A stretch of DNA of 64,000 nt from Chondrus crispus. Lineage: Eukaryota; Rhodophyta; Florideophyceae; Gigartinales; Gigartinaceae. Position numbers and translations under genes: made by a program. The notes beneath the pieces are model-generated. The model saw only the letters and a list, made by a program, of their open reading frames with translations, did not search any database and was not told where the DNA came from. Shown here in pieces: positions 53,560 to 64,000 of the stretch. Every line of letters starts with the position of its first letter. Position 1 is the stretch's first letter. The stretch spans positions 73,949 through 137,948 of the forward strand of contig NW_005178949.1 of NCBI RefSeq assembly GCF_000350225.1, given 5' to 3'.

Positions 53560-54128
53560 TTAATTTTATTTAGTTAATTAGTTTCCATTAATTTAGCTGA
53601 CAGTAGATTAGATCTAGGATTCAGAGCCACGAGCTACTGTAGTGGCTTCGGCGGGGCGATCTATACACATGCTCCTTGGCCACCAAGTCAGTAAAAGTAA
53701 CCCGAGTTGGCGGAGTTGAATGTCGCCTTGGTCGAAGTCCGTCTCTACCAAGACGCTCCCTTTTTCCTAAGCCTGCGGCATCCTTCAGCGCAGGGGGGTC
53801 CCCTTTCTTTTTCCTTTATTTCCCTATCCCAATTTCCCTATCCTAATTTCCCTTAATCTTGAGTTGGTCTCACCTTGTAGGATTGCGATCCGCAACGTGA
53901 CGTCATTAGCCATCGGGCTTCTGTGTTGGTGCACCAGTGGTGCTTTTCTCAAAGTTGGTTCCATCGGAATCTGGTTGGGACCGATCCGGTGTTGGTACTT
54001 TGCTATCCGGCAGTACGACGGTGTAGCGCTGCTACGTTTTCTTCTTTCCCGACGGGCTACGTTGTGACGTCCCCGTCGAAGACCTTATCAAGGGTATAAG
54101 GTATCAAGGCGCTCCACGAGTATTGGAT
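53560..54128. other. No gene; short pyrimidine repeat
   Basis: Bases 53800-53855 hold three imperfect copies of TTTCCCTATCCYAA after a T/C-rich run. Nothing else was identified. Confidence 0.4.
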
Positions 54129-56544
54129 TTACGACCCAGCGGGTTCGGTCTGCCTAGACACCCCGCACTCGTTGAGCATTTGCCTTTTCAAGTCTTTACC
54201 ACACCGATAATCCCGGACCGGGCTTTTCTTCCTTTGCCCCCCCTTTTCAGGGATGCGAGCTATTGCAGGCCGCAAGCCCGCATAAAGGGAAAGGGAGCTC
54301 CGAACACTCCGTAGCATTGCGCCGCCGGCTGCTTTGGTTGTTTCGTTTGTTTGTTTGTTTTCGGGCCGTGAGGGTCTTCGATCTTGCCCACTGCCTACCA
54401 GGCGCATTGCACCACAGTAGTGATCGACGAACTCCTTGCGATCTTTGAAGAGCTCACGTACTCCTCGATATCGCGAATCTACGTCGTAGCGACTGCTTTT
54501 CATATCTGGAAACGTTCGCTCGTACGATTCGAACTGCATTAAGTGCATGCCTGCAGTATCTCGCCCGTACGTGTTCAGTCCCTGAGAAACGGCGCGGTCT
54601 AAATTATCTGCTTGAAGCACGGTCGCGGAGTTGGGCCCCACGTGCTGAAAGGGCCGGGCCTGATGCTGTAGACGCGCTTGTTCAAAGTCATTCTGCATAG
54701 CAACTGTTGCGTGATAAAACGAACAGAAGCCCAATCGAGTTATGTAGGTCTGCGAGACCCGGACCGACTCATGTGAACCTTCGACCAGACACCAATGGCC
54801 GTTGGTCCACTTTTCTGCGTTCTCGTATGCACACGGCTCTCGAGATTAACCACAGCACGACGAAAAAGATTCACCTGGGACGGCGAAAGGTCCAAGAGGA
54901 TGCCTCCAGGTTACGCTTCAAGCGTATCGGCGATGTTGCCTAGCGGCCAGATGGCCTGAGACCTGTTTTTTCATAAAGATCGCGAGCGGCAATTTTCTGC
55001 AGCCAAAGAGCCTCTTGGCGCCCAGACTCCAGGTTATAAATCGTATAAGACGGGTAAGGAGGGCTGAAGAGGGACAAGAGCTCTCGAAGTGTCCACAGCC
55101 CTAGTTGAAACTTCTTTTTCGTCCCATCAAATGCTGCGCCAATGCGAACGAGTTCGTTATCTTCGTCGAAAGAATGTTTGAGCCTCGTCACAACATGATG
55201 CCGATCTTTCAGCATTTCCGGAACCACGGAGTAGGGCCCGTATGGCACACGGCGAGAAGAAAAACCTGTCTGCACCTGCCGCCTTCAACTCCCATGTGCA
55301 CAAATAGCAAAGCCAGACATGGCGTGATGCGAGCGCGCATTGTGCAGATCTCGCAGGCGTTGTGTTATCCACGGTCTCTGTACCGTTTCTCGTGTAGCTC
55401 GTTGTCGGGAATGTACACTTCAAACGAGTCTGTCAACCAAACGACTCCTCCACCAGAGCCTGTCAAAGGTATATAAACCTCGAGACATCCCAGGTCACGA
55501 TTGCAAGCCCCCGGGATCGCGCCATTGAACGACTCTAGCACTTCAGATATTCTCAGGCACATCTCGAGCATCATCGGATACTTGTTCCGCCAATCCCTTA
55601 AAGGCGCAGCAGCAAAGTTCAAGTCAGCAACCGCGCACGTTACGGAGGCTCTATATGGCGCGCACAGTCGTCGATTGACGATCTTCTCGAATGAAACTGC
55701 TCCGCCGAAAGCTCTGTGGACGGCATCTACAGTGCCCAGCAGTTCTTCGGAATTGATCGGACGCATCACTCGAAGTCAAAGAACAGAGCCGCAGCTTGGA
55801 ATGGCGCATACGATCGACGCCTCGTGAATGGCATGCATTGCCCACTTAGAATCTTGCCTGTAGTGATTACAGAGTCGTTCGGTGTCACAGTTCCAAATAA
55901 CCTTATCAATGACTGAGGATGAAAGATCACGCACACACGGAGTCTGAAAGTCTTGGAAAAGAGCATGCTCTTAATAGAGCACTGTCAGGGTTGAAATGTT
56001 GTCTACAGTAATCAAAATATAATTTGTTTGCGTTGTGCGGGGATTTGAACATTTCCGTTCCACGAGCTCCACGCATATTGAGCACGAGTATGTTCCAGCC
56101 TTGCGATAGCAGCGCATCGAGTATCTGATAGTCGAATTGACAGTTTCCCTCCAGTTTCCAACGGTTTGTGCTTTATCAACATTTTCAAGTAAGCTCTTGC
56201 ACACCTTCAGACCAGAATTTTGTCCATAATCCCAGTACGCCACTCACGCACGCAATTGCGAAGCAGCTCGTCAGCACAACACTCCTCGCGGTTGACCTTA
56301 ACGGTGCCAAATCCAGACACCGCACGCATCGCAGGCAACTTCTTTCCGCACATTTTCGTTTGAACGGCAGATGAAACGGCTCGAAGCGGATTTTTGCTAT
56401 CGCCTCGCTTGGACGGACACAGCCTGGACAAAGCATCCAAAGCCGCATCCCTGGTGTAGAAACAGCAGTGCCACCGGTTTCACAATTGTTGACGTGAGAC
56501 GTGCCTCCTGACGTCGACTGTAGACACGCGTTCTCTACGCACAC
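54129..56544 (-). pseudogene. Unrecognised long decayed coding tract
   Basis: A chain of minus frames covers 2.4 kb. A cysteine-rich start (56544-56185; LCPGCVRPSE and CAERSCLRCVRC) resembles metal-binding pairs. Then come NWRETVNSTIRYSMRCY, MRPINSEELLGTVDAVHRAFGG, PMMLEMCLRISEVLESFNG and FEVYIPDNELHEKRY (55769-55365), VVPEMLKDRHHVVTRLKHSF (55275-54940), and finally FYHATVAMQNDFEQARLQ (54734-54129). Several stops or frame changes separate them. The whole suggests one long protein of about 750 residues, now broken. No family was recognised. Confidence 0.4.
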
Positions 56545-57249
56545 GATACTCTGCTCAATACCTCCATCTACGAGCTCTTTCCGTACATCCGTATACTATC
56601 CTTGCGCAAACCACCGTTTTGATACTTCGCTACTAACCCGGCCCTGAGCCCGAGCCCACCTCGCTCGCACATCTTCTCAGTAGACGACCGGTGTCTGCGG
56701 GCCACCCTCCCTTATACTACCTGGCGCCTGCCCCGGACACGCATCTTCCTCGCACATACCATCTCCAACCACTTTCAGATGCGCTAAACTCGGTTGCCCA
56801 GATTTCTCGCCACCGTCTCCTGCAGCCGAGATTTTGGGCCTCCACGGGGGCGCCATGCCAGGTGCGCGGGTCCACTCTCAAACTGGATCGCAACCTCTAC
56901 ACCCCAACAAACCCGAGCGAAAGTCGCTGAAGTCCCTTCGATATGCACTTTGAACGTCGCGAGACGAACGCGCTACTCTTGCACCCTCACCCCTGCGTGG
57001 AAAGCGCGCAGGTGATATTGTCGGCACCACGCCGGCCGTCACGGCCACCACTGTACGTGTTTTCGATCGTCTCTTGTGATCCAATTTACGAAAATGTTTT
57101 CCGATTTCGCACGGTCTAGGGTACCCCCTGATAGCCTGTTTTGTTTTTATGTGGGAGCTGAAGATTCCAATGGTCTCCCTATAGGTTCAGGGAACACTGT
57201 AGACTACCCTTGCCTTGGGATTTCTTGTTCTTCTGAAATGTAATAACGA
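56545..57249. other. No gene seen
   Basis: C-rich around 56640-56900, then ordinary. Possible former leader of the tract to the left. No motif. Confidence 0.3.
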
Positions 57250-57708
57250 ATGTCTATTGGACATGCAGTTTGCCTCATACGAGGCCGCCATTATTTCAAA
57301 AACATATACATTAAATCGAAGCATTATGAAGTCAGTGTGGACACCATTTCTTCAACGTATATGCCTCTGTTAATAACATCTTGCAAAACATCAGGATATC
57401 ATTTGTGAATACACAGAAATACTAAGAATGTAATGAAGTTTGAATCTTCGGTTGATATTTTATAAAGGCCTTTTGCTCTCGACGATATCAACACATAACG
57501 TTTTGAGGTTGTTCAGAAAGGCGCATCTTTTAGGCATTCAAAAATTGGCTGGAAAAGACGCACAAATCTAACCAAACTCCACCCTTCTGTGACGCAGAAG
57601 TCAACTGCGGTGGCGAGAGTATCTTTTTCCTTCACGATGAGCAAACACAAGTCGAGAAAAAATAAGTTGAAAAATGACCTCATATGAGGCCACATGTCCA
57701 ATAGACAC
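57250..57708. mobile_element. MITE related to the piggyBac-like element
   Basis: A 459-base stretch whose ends are inverted copies: RTGTCTATTGGACATG on the left and its complement at 57693-57708. Just inside each end is a palindrome, GCCTCATACGAGGC on the left and CCTCATATGAGG on the right. No coding capacity of its own. The outer motif GTGTCTATT is shared with the neighbouring piggyBac-like element, 20 bases away. Confidence 0.6.
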
Positions 57709-57728
57709 TACTGTACTGTAGCTATCTT

Positions 57729-60452
57729 GTGTCTATTCGACGGAAAAATTGTCCTGAGAAAAGGCATGGAAATGCCTTTTGTAAGGCATACCGAAGGACT
57801 TGCTTCCGGAAGCCAAATTCCCTTCTGCACTCACCTTTCCCACTTATAGTAGTGCACTAGTCAGTCGCCCAAACGTTGCCGTCCTAGGACAGCCCCAACA
57901 TCGGTTTGTGACCTGCGCGTTGCCAGGCGAAATGCATAATCACGGAAAATCAGCAAAGTCCGGGAGCCCCTCCACTTATCTAAACTTTTTATTAGGCACC
58001 GCAGCTATTCTTGACGTGTCCCCAAACTAATGGGCCTGTAGCTCATGTCTTTCGAAGCAATCGCGCCCTGTTCGAGCATGAGAAACGTATATCTCTTTGT
58101 GACCAATATGCTTGCAACTGCTACAGAGCCATGTAGTCTTTTTTCGACATCAAGCTATTGTGCAACGCCCTTGACGTCTTACATTAAGGCGCCCTGGTTT
58201 CGACGGTGGCACTTTGCTCGGAGTAAAGAAAATACCTGTGCCGCATTTTGGCGTATCGTAGCAATACCGCCCACCTGGCGAAGATAATATACAAGCCCGC
58301 CTCCCACAAAATCAAACCGATTGTCCACCAGCTGTGTGACCATCTGAGCCCAGTAAATATGAGGCTTGAGAATCAGTCGTCCGCTACACCCAAACTTGTA
58401 CAGCAACCAGCTGTCAGTTAGAATCATTCCTAATAAAGATCTGTTGGCTCTAAAACTCCATTCTTTCACCTCAATAGATTTTTCCAAGTCCAGCGAGTCC
58501 TGCCTCACCCGGTTGTGCTGGTCGATGATTCCTGCCACTCGATAATAGTCGCTGACAACCTCAGGCATAGAGATAGATACCTCCACAGGGCAAGCACCAT
58601 CTTAATACTGCCTCCATCGAACGCGCTCTTGCCAAACTTTTACAGAAAGCCTTCGAGTGGTCGCAACAAAATGACGTCGATTTCAATCAAGCCAGCACAC
58701 TGCAGCAACCTCTTTCGTTTCGCCACCGCAGGTGAGCGATGAAGTAAGGCAGTGAAAGTCTCCCTTCTGTGCCAGCTCCTTCTCTCCAAAATAAGTGGTG
58801 GGAAATCGTTTAGTGGCTGTCTTTATCACACCAATAAATCGGAGATTTTTCTCAGCAGCGTCTCCGCTGCTTCCACGGAAGCAAAATAACTGTCGGCGCA
58901 TACGATTCGCTCTTTGCCTGACCACGGCTCTGTAAGCTCGACCAATACTTTCGTGCCATGTCTCATATCTTGTACCTCGTTGATATCTGAATTTGGATCT
59001 CGTACGTTTTTATACTTCATAAGCTTAATGCTAAGTATTATTCCCGATGATCCGCACGCAATATCCTGCATCTCCAACCCGTACTCTGGCTTTCGATCGA
59101 GCTTCACGAAGTGAGGAGAACCTGCATCAATCCACGAATCACCGATTCCGTACCAACGCGATATTGACTCGTCTACACACAGAAAATGAGAGGGACGCAC
59201 GTACTCTTTTCGATGAGCATTAATTGCATCGACGAACCCTTCACACAACTGCCATTGGTTTTCTTCGTTCTAGGTCTCTGAGGCTTCGTCTTGGCGACTA
59301 AAGCGAATAGTGGCTTTCAGAGCCTCAAACCTTTCCCTTGAAATCATTCTGCCAAATTTGTAGTTAGGGAGATACGATGATATTTTCGCAACCATCCACA
59401 ATTCTCGGCGGTCCGAAAATTTACACCTCGTCATCATTACCAGCACTCCAAAGAAGCGTAGGATCTCACCACAGGTTGTAGTTTTTTGCGCACATTCAAT
59501 CAGGCCAACATTAGTCAGCTGGACGATTATATGGAGATACCGAATGGAAACATCCACATAAAGTAGTCAAAAAGCTTCATACTGGCCGGAGCAGTGCCCT
59601 GATGAATAACTGTTCCGTTAGGACCTTTCACGTGGCATGAGATAGGATTGATCTCACGATTAAGCCAAGTTGAGGTAACATCCTTCTTCCAGCGTTGACC
59701 ATGTGCCACGACATTGGATTCTACAATTGAGATATTATTAAACCGGGGTGCTGCGATTGTTTGTGTAACTTCAGTCGAGGTACGAGCTTCTGTAATTGGC
59801 AAATGATGATCTACCAGGTCGTCGCATGTGTTGAGACTGCCGTCACCGGGGCCTTGAATGCCTTGCAGTTGAGACAGCTGCTTCTTGTACTCACAATCAA
59901 GTGCCCAAAGTGGGTCTTGTGGAGGGTAAAGTGGCTGCCTATCTGGAATAGACGTTGGTCCAGCCTTCACAGCACCAATACCTAGCTCCAACACTTTCGA
60001 TTTGGACTTCCCATTAACGGCGTACACAAAAATGCAGCGCACTTTTTTGTAACTCCGGCCATTCTTTACTTGTTTGTAGCACTTAATTACGCGGCCATCG
60101 AGCTTCTCCGTAATGTATCCAGTTCCAAACATGTTCTTTGCCTCGCTCAGCCTGAAAAGGCGACGAACAGGTGAGTGTACATGTGCCCCGGGGCTTTCGC
60201 GGCGATCTGAAGGCATTTTTGTCGCACTCTGAAAGTGTTGTCTCCTGCTTCAACTTCGAGGACCTGTAGCTCCCAAGCAAATGACATGATGGAGCACGTA
60301 AAGTGTATAACAGGGAAAGAGGGGTCTCTACAGTACTGTGTTCTACCTACTAAAGGTTTCCAGAACGATTTGCTTCCCGCCAAACCGAGGTTAACGGATG
60401 GGCCTTAATTAAGGCAAAATGCCTTAAAAAAGGACAATTGTCGAATAGACAC
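57729..60452 (-). mobile_element. PiggyBac-like DNA transposon
   Basis: The ends GTGTCTATTCGAC (from 57729) and the complement at 60440-60452 are followed inwards on both sides by AATTGTCCT, then AGGCAT and short palindromes. The span is 2.7 kb and encloses a piggyBac-type transposase on the minus strand. The usual TTAA duplication is not visible at these ends, so the limits or the target preference differ from classic piggyBac. Confidence 0.65.
58180..60216 (-). pseudogene. PiggyBac-like (DDE_Tnp_1_7) transposase, broken
   Basis: Pieces in order: a basic N-terminal part with STWLNREINPISCH (60216-59527), ILRFFGVLVMMTRCKFSDR and RFEALKATIRFS (59557-59270), then FLCVDESISRWYG, PEYGLEMQDIACGSSG and IVCADSYFASVEAAETL (59248-58826), which hold the family's catalytic Asp blocks. 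RFIGVIKTATKRFP and MPEVVSDYYRVAGIIDQHNRVRQDSLDLEKSI (58925-58180) follow, with the third acidic block. At least three to four breaks separate them, so it is inactive, but the order is complete. Confidence 0.78.
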
Positions 60453-61637
60453 TAGAAGTAGCTGTTTTAATTGAAGGAAGGAGAACAGAACCATGTGCTG
60501 TACGAGTACACGTGGCCAGGCCATAAACGTGCAAATTGCCAAATCCAAAAAAATCAGGTGTAGCGGGAGTCTAATAAATTGTGTCCTCATGTGAGGACAA
60601 GGTCGGTCGAATAGACCCTGGGTGCGCTCTGACGAACAGCACACACTCTGAATGCCGATGGTCCAGTCGTCATGACCAACTGCTCGGTTTATGAGGATTC
60701 TCGAAACACGGCTGAAAGCGGGCTTCTGCCGTCGTTCCCACGTATCGTCACACTACAAGGCAGGAGATTTAAATAATAATGACAGAATTATTCTCATATT
60801 CGTAAAAAGAGGGCCCCTGTACCTCCTCGTTGAAGGCTATATTCGTAGAGAAAAAATGTTCATTTTCGTCTTAGTGACTGAACAAGGACGTCTACTCTTT
60901 ACTCAATTGTCTTTGCAAATAATGACGTAAAGCTTTATGCTTAGATGCTTTTTCGGGAGCTTCGCATGCGCACTTACGGTATCACTACTGTACCCAGTCA
61001 ACATTTCATTTTTGCGCATCCAATTTCGTTGGATGCCCAATGTTACATCGAGCATCTCGCTTCCGTGTGGTACAAGGTACTCGACGCAGCCATCACTGAT
61101 GAGTCGTGGCTTGGCATGGACGAACCAGATTGTAACACCTCACTTGTAGGGAAAAAGCCTCCTCACTTTCACCTCAGCGTCTCATCCTGGTGTACGCTAT
61201 GATACCGTCATGAGCAGACATCCGACGAATGAAATTGCACCGTTCCAATGATTTGAGAATTGCATAAGGGCATAGACGCCCACCGCAAAATGAAATCTGT
61301 ACCTGATCCTCTCATTCGCGCTGGGATTTACAAACAGATAACTCTCGCAAATGAGATCGTCCCCTCTGCGCACGCCTTGACATTCGAAGGGGGACGGATA
61401 CACTTCCGCTTCATACTCCCTTTACCGCAGCATTTCTCGAAAGACTTGATTGAACAATGATGATTGCGTCTTGCGGAATTGAAGAAGCATGCTGTTCTCC
61501 ATATAGCCCGCTACACGAAAAATTCGTCTTGCACAAAGACCTTCACACTCACTTATCTTGCCCTTCACGTTTCAAGCGAATATAGTCTCTCTCACCGTGT
61601 GTTTCACGTTGTGAGGTCTCATTGTGAGGTAAGCAGG
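60453..61637. other. Third TIR-like end, then no clear gene
   Basis: GTCGGTCGAATAGACC ends near 60616 and is preceded by the palindrome GTCCTCATGTGAGGAC. It is a third copy of the end structure seen in the MITE and the piggyBac-like element. Weak protein-like frames at 60945-61460 match nothing I know. Confidence 0.4.
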
Positions 61638-62078
61638 ATGTGGGACACCGAGCGGAGCAGAACGTCTCTCGAAGTAGGTTGTGATAAGTCATTCCCATTT
61701 CTGGAGCCGCCCGGCACTTCTACCTCCATGTCCTTTCGGAGACTCATCAAGCCATGGAGCAATGCGAAACAGTCCGCTCGAAGATATTCGCAGAGCAAGA
61801 TGCTGAACGACGAAATTGCCAGAGATTCTGATGCCAGTGCTGCTCGCCGATGGGAAGAATACTGCGGCGGAGTACCCAAGGCCGAGAAGAAGAACGATTG
61901 CGATTTGAAGGACGTTTGGTTGCGCTTGAAAGAAGACTTTTCGGATCTTGTTTCGGACGTGCTCAAGAGCGCAGCCGCTGGCATTTCGAGGTCTGGCTTT
62001 TTGTGGGGAAATCTGGGAGGAGGGATGTTCGCGCAGTCGTATTTCAAGGCTGCGCAGGCTCAGCGGAAAGATTATTAA
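61638..62078 (+). CDS. Hypothetical 146-residue protein
   Basis: The frame is open from 61464, but ATG 61638 begins the part with normal protein composition. Residues about 30-52 are basic (FRRLIKPWSNAKQSARRYSQSK), 60-110 are charged and helical (WEEYCGGVPKAEKK, DVWLRLKEDFSDLV), and the C-terminus has a glycine-rich hydrophobic stretch (ISRSGFLWGNLGGGMFA) that could sit in or against a membrane. A small mitochondrial protein is conceivable. No family was recognised, and no neighbour supports a role. Confidence 0.4.
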   Translation: MWDTERSRTSLEVGCDKSFPFLEPPGTSTSMSFRRLIKPWSNAKQSARRYSQSKMLNDEIARDSDASAARRWEEYCGGVPKAEKKNDCDLKDVWLRLKEDFSDLVSDVLKSAAAGISRSGFLWGNLGGGMFAQSYFKAAQAQRKDY

Positions 62079-63294
62079 GAAGGTATGGCAAAGTTAAGCA
62101 TCAATTGTGCTTTGGTCGCAGAAAAAAGTCCACAGGTCAACAGGGTTTTGCCATTAGTGATGATCTCTCCTTGCTTGTATATGCCAGGCTGGCCACGTTC
62201 AAGACCGATGAAGAACACACTCGTCAATAGCGAAGGAGTAAAGAAATTTTCATGTCGCGGCGCGGGTGTTTGTATGATAGGGAGTTGGCATGCATAGTTT
62301 GTGCTCCGTTCCTGGCAGATACCGTACAGAACAGTGAAGTTTATACTTTACAATACAGTAGTAGCTTTTATAAATGTTGGAGTAAAATGATCTTGCAAAT
62401 TATGTTTGCGGGAAGGAAAACGTATCCGGTGATTCGACGAATATTGCGGATGACGGATAATGCTCGCATTGCAAAGGCATCGGCAGCTATAAACGTTTCT
62501 CGGCTTTAGGGATGTGGGGTTGGGGTTGGCATTTTCATGGACACATAGAATGGAGACGAGTGTTTTAGTTTTCATCACTGGAGCCAGGAACGACACGGCT
62601 TGTGAGACATTTGCTCTGAGGCCGATCAAAATATGCGCGAAGTCTGGAAGAGCGCAATCTTCAGGACGTGGTATAGAACACAGTAGAATGGTACTTGTAG
62701 CAAAGGAGAAATACTTGTTGAAGCATCGGTCAGCATGGGGGGTGCAAATGCTGCAGTGTGGTCAGTATGAGTGATCCTTCGCTTTTAGGTTGTCTCTTGA
62801 ATGGGACGAGATAGCAACTTCGCGCGAGCATAGGCTGGCATCTCCAAAAATTGTGCTGCATGGATACACGACTATCGTTATGGTAGACACCCTTGCGTCC
62901 GCTTACTTCTAATACACGGGGACTGTCGAGTCAAGTAAAACGTTGGGACGGCAAAGCTGTCGTCGAAAGGGGCCTTGTGCTTCGCGTGCACTGCTCTCTG
63001 TACGATCAGAGAGCGGGGTTGGCGCGGGGGAAAAAGGGGGGAAAGGATAGTATGAGAAGGGAAATAGAGGGGGGGGTGAGTGATCCGGCGTTGCGCCTTC
63101 AAGGGTGAGAACGGGCTCCGGCTTGTGCCTTCGCAGACTAGAGTAGCGTAGAGTTGCTTGCTCGAGTTGTTTATTGTTCTGCCTCCGGGCGTGGGAAGCG
63201 CGGACGTGCGCGTAGTACATATAGGTCCAACTGTGCATGCACCGTTTGGATGGTGTTATCAGTGACCCTGAGGGCCTCCATATCAAATACGCCG
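62079..63294. other. No gene seen
   Basis: Several short frames on both strands, none with motifs. A minus frame of 203 codons (63520-62909) has a proline-rich end but no domain. Confidence 0.35.
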
Positions 63295-63330
63295 TACAGT
63301 ACCCTTCTATACCCTTAGAAGGGTACTGTA
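63295..63330. repeat. Perfect 14-base inverted repeat
   Basis: TACAGTACCCTTCT (63295-63308) and its exact complement (63317-63330) with an 8-base loop, followed by TATATAAAG. It contains the TACAGTA word common in this window. Confidence 0.8.
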
Positions 63331-63709
63331 TATAAAGTTTATGCGCGTGCGCGACAAAAGCCCAGGGGGGGGTTTGAACAAAAATCTCCCTCGAGAGCGG
63401 TGTACGTACACCCACAAGATGGATCGCTCCCCATTGTGGTTGTGAGCATAAAGCTCCGCAGAGGGCGCGAGGGACGGGCGGAGAATATTCTACGTGGAAA
63501 GGGGAACGGTGGCGGCACATCGAGTTTTTCGCAAAGTCCGCTGCATAGTATGCTTCGCGCGGGGCTCAGTTGAGAAGCAAGGCGGGAAACGTGGGGAGCG
63601 AGCACGCGGGTGCGACAAGGCAGATGCGAGATGGTCAGGCTGTGATGATGAAGAATGATGCGAAGCGACGGAATTCAGCTAAAGTTTACCATTGGTACTG
63701 TATGAATGG

Positions 63710-64000
63710 ATGCCACGCAGTCACGTGACATGCCGGCGATTGAGCACCGGCGGCGACCGCACGATTACCGCAACCGCCGGACGGCAACGCCCTCTCGAGC
63801 CGAATGATTCTTCGACTGAATCGCTGCCAGTCACCTCCGAGGGGGCGCTTCTCCTCCGCCCCCACAACACCACCGATCTCGACAAACCTGCCTCCTTTCC
63901 CTCCCGCACACAACCGCCGCATCCCCCCGCCCCTCCCCCACCCTCCCACTCCCCCCTCCACCATCCCGCCACCGCACACATGAAGGTCACCGTGCCCAGC
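63710..64000 (+). CDS. Possible gene start at the right edge
   Basis: From ATG 63710 the frame stays open to the edge (97 codons), with a Pro/His/Ser-rich stretch before a second ATG at 63980 (MKVTVPS). The C-rich DNA before 63980 resembles the leaders of other genes here, so 63980 may be the real start, with the rest as leader. Alternatively the first 90 residues could be a targeting region. Too little is visible to name a product. Confidence 0.3.
   Translation, partial: MPRSHVTCRRLSTGGDRTITATAGRQRPLEPNDSSTESLPVTSEGALLLRPHNTTDLDKPASFPSRTQPPHPPAPPPPSHSPLHHPATAHMKVTVPS

Noticed and set aside
62909-63520. 203-codon minus frame
   Set aside because: No domain and uneven composition; it crosses an inverted repeat and a TATA-like run.

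Overview
The window reads as nuclear DNA of a eukaryote with few introns. A florideophyte red alga of the Chondrus type fits best. This is an inference from long uninterrupted reading frames, C-rich leaders before start codons, TATA-like boxes, and a mixture of GC-rich genes with AT-richer transposon fields. No tRNA, rRNA or CRISPR was recognised. Layout from left to right: an NmrA/SDR-like oxidoreductase runs off the left edge on the minus strand. It is followed by a small possibly secreted protein (2.5 kb), an intact secreted S41 (CPAF-like) protease (4.5-6.3 kb), and a protein joining an RNase H-like fold to two C2H2 zinc fingers (7.8-8.6 kb). These are the best host genes in the window. 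From 9.2 to 15.2 kb lies a LINE with a restriction-like endonuclease plus part of a second copy. From 15.2 to 23.4 kb is a graveyard of broken GC-rich host genes: alpha-carbonic anhydrase, AGC kinase, phosphoserine phosphatase SerB and a Hint domain. A nearly unblemished Crypton-type tyrosine recombinase sits among them. From 23.9 kb to 60.5 kb the DNA is almost wholly transposon: a PIF/Harbinger element with a Myb-like partner, a Pack-type element carrying a GC-rich gene fragment, and a DIRS-like tyrosine-recombinase retroelement fossil. Next come three pogo-like elements, one nested in another and the third abutting it, then two more Harbinger relics, two adjacent near-perfect palindromes, a Ty1/copia fossil with near-identical LTRs, and unrecognised decayed coding tracts. 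The block ends with a piggyBac-like element beside a related MITE. The last 4 kb holds one plausible small gene and the possible start of another at the right edge. The intact S41, RNase H/zinc-finger and recombinase frames are the best candidates for working proteins. Most other coding signals are fragments. The least familiar findings are the degenerate RNase H/zinc-finger protein, the Pack-type captured fragment, the paired palindromes, and palindromes lying just inside the inverted repeats of the piggyBac-like cluster.
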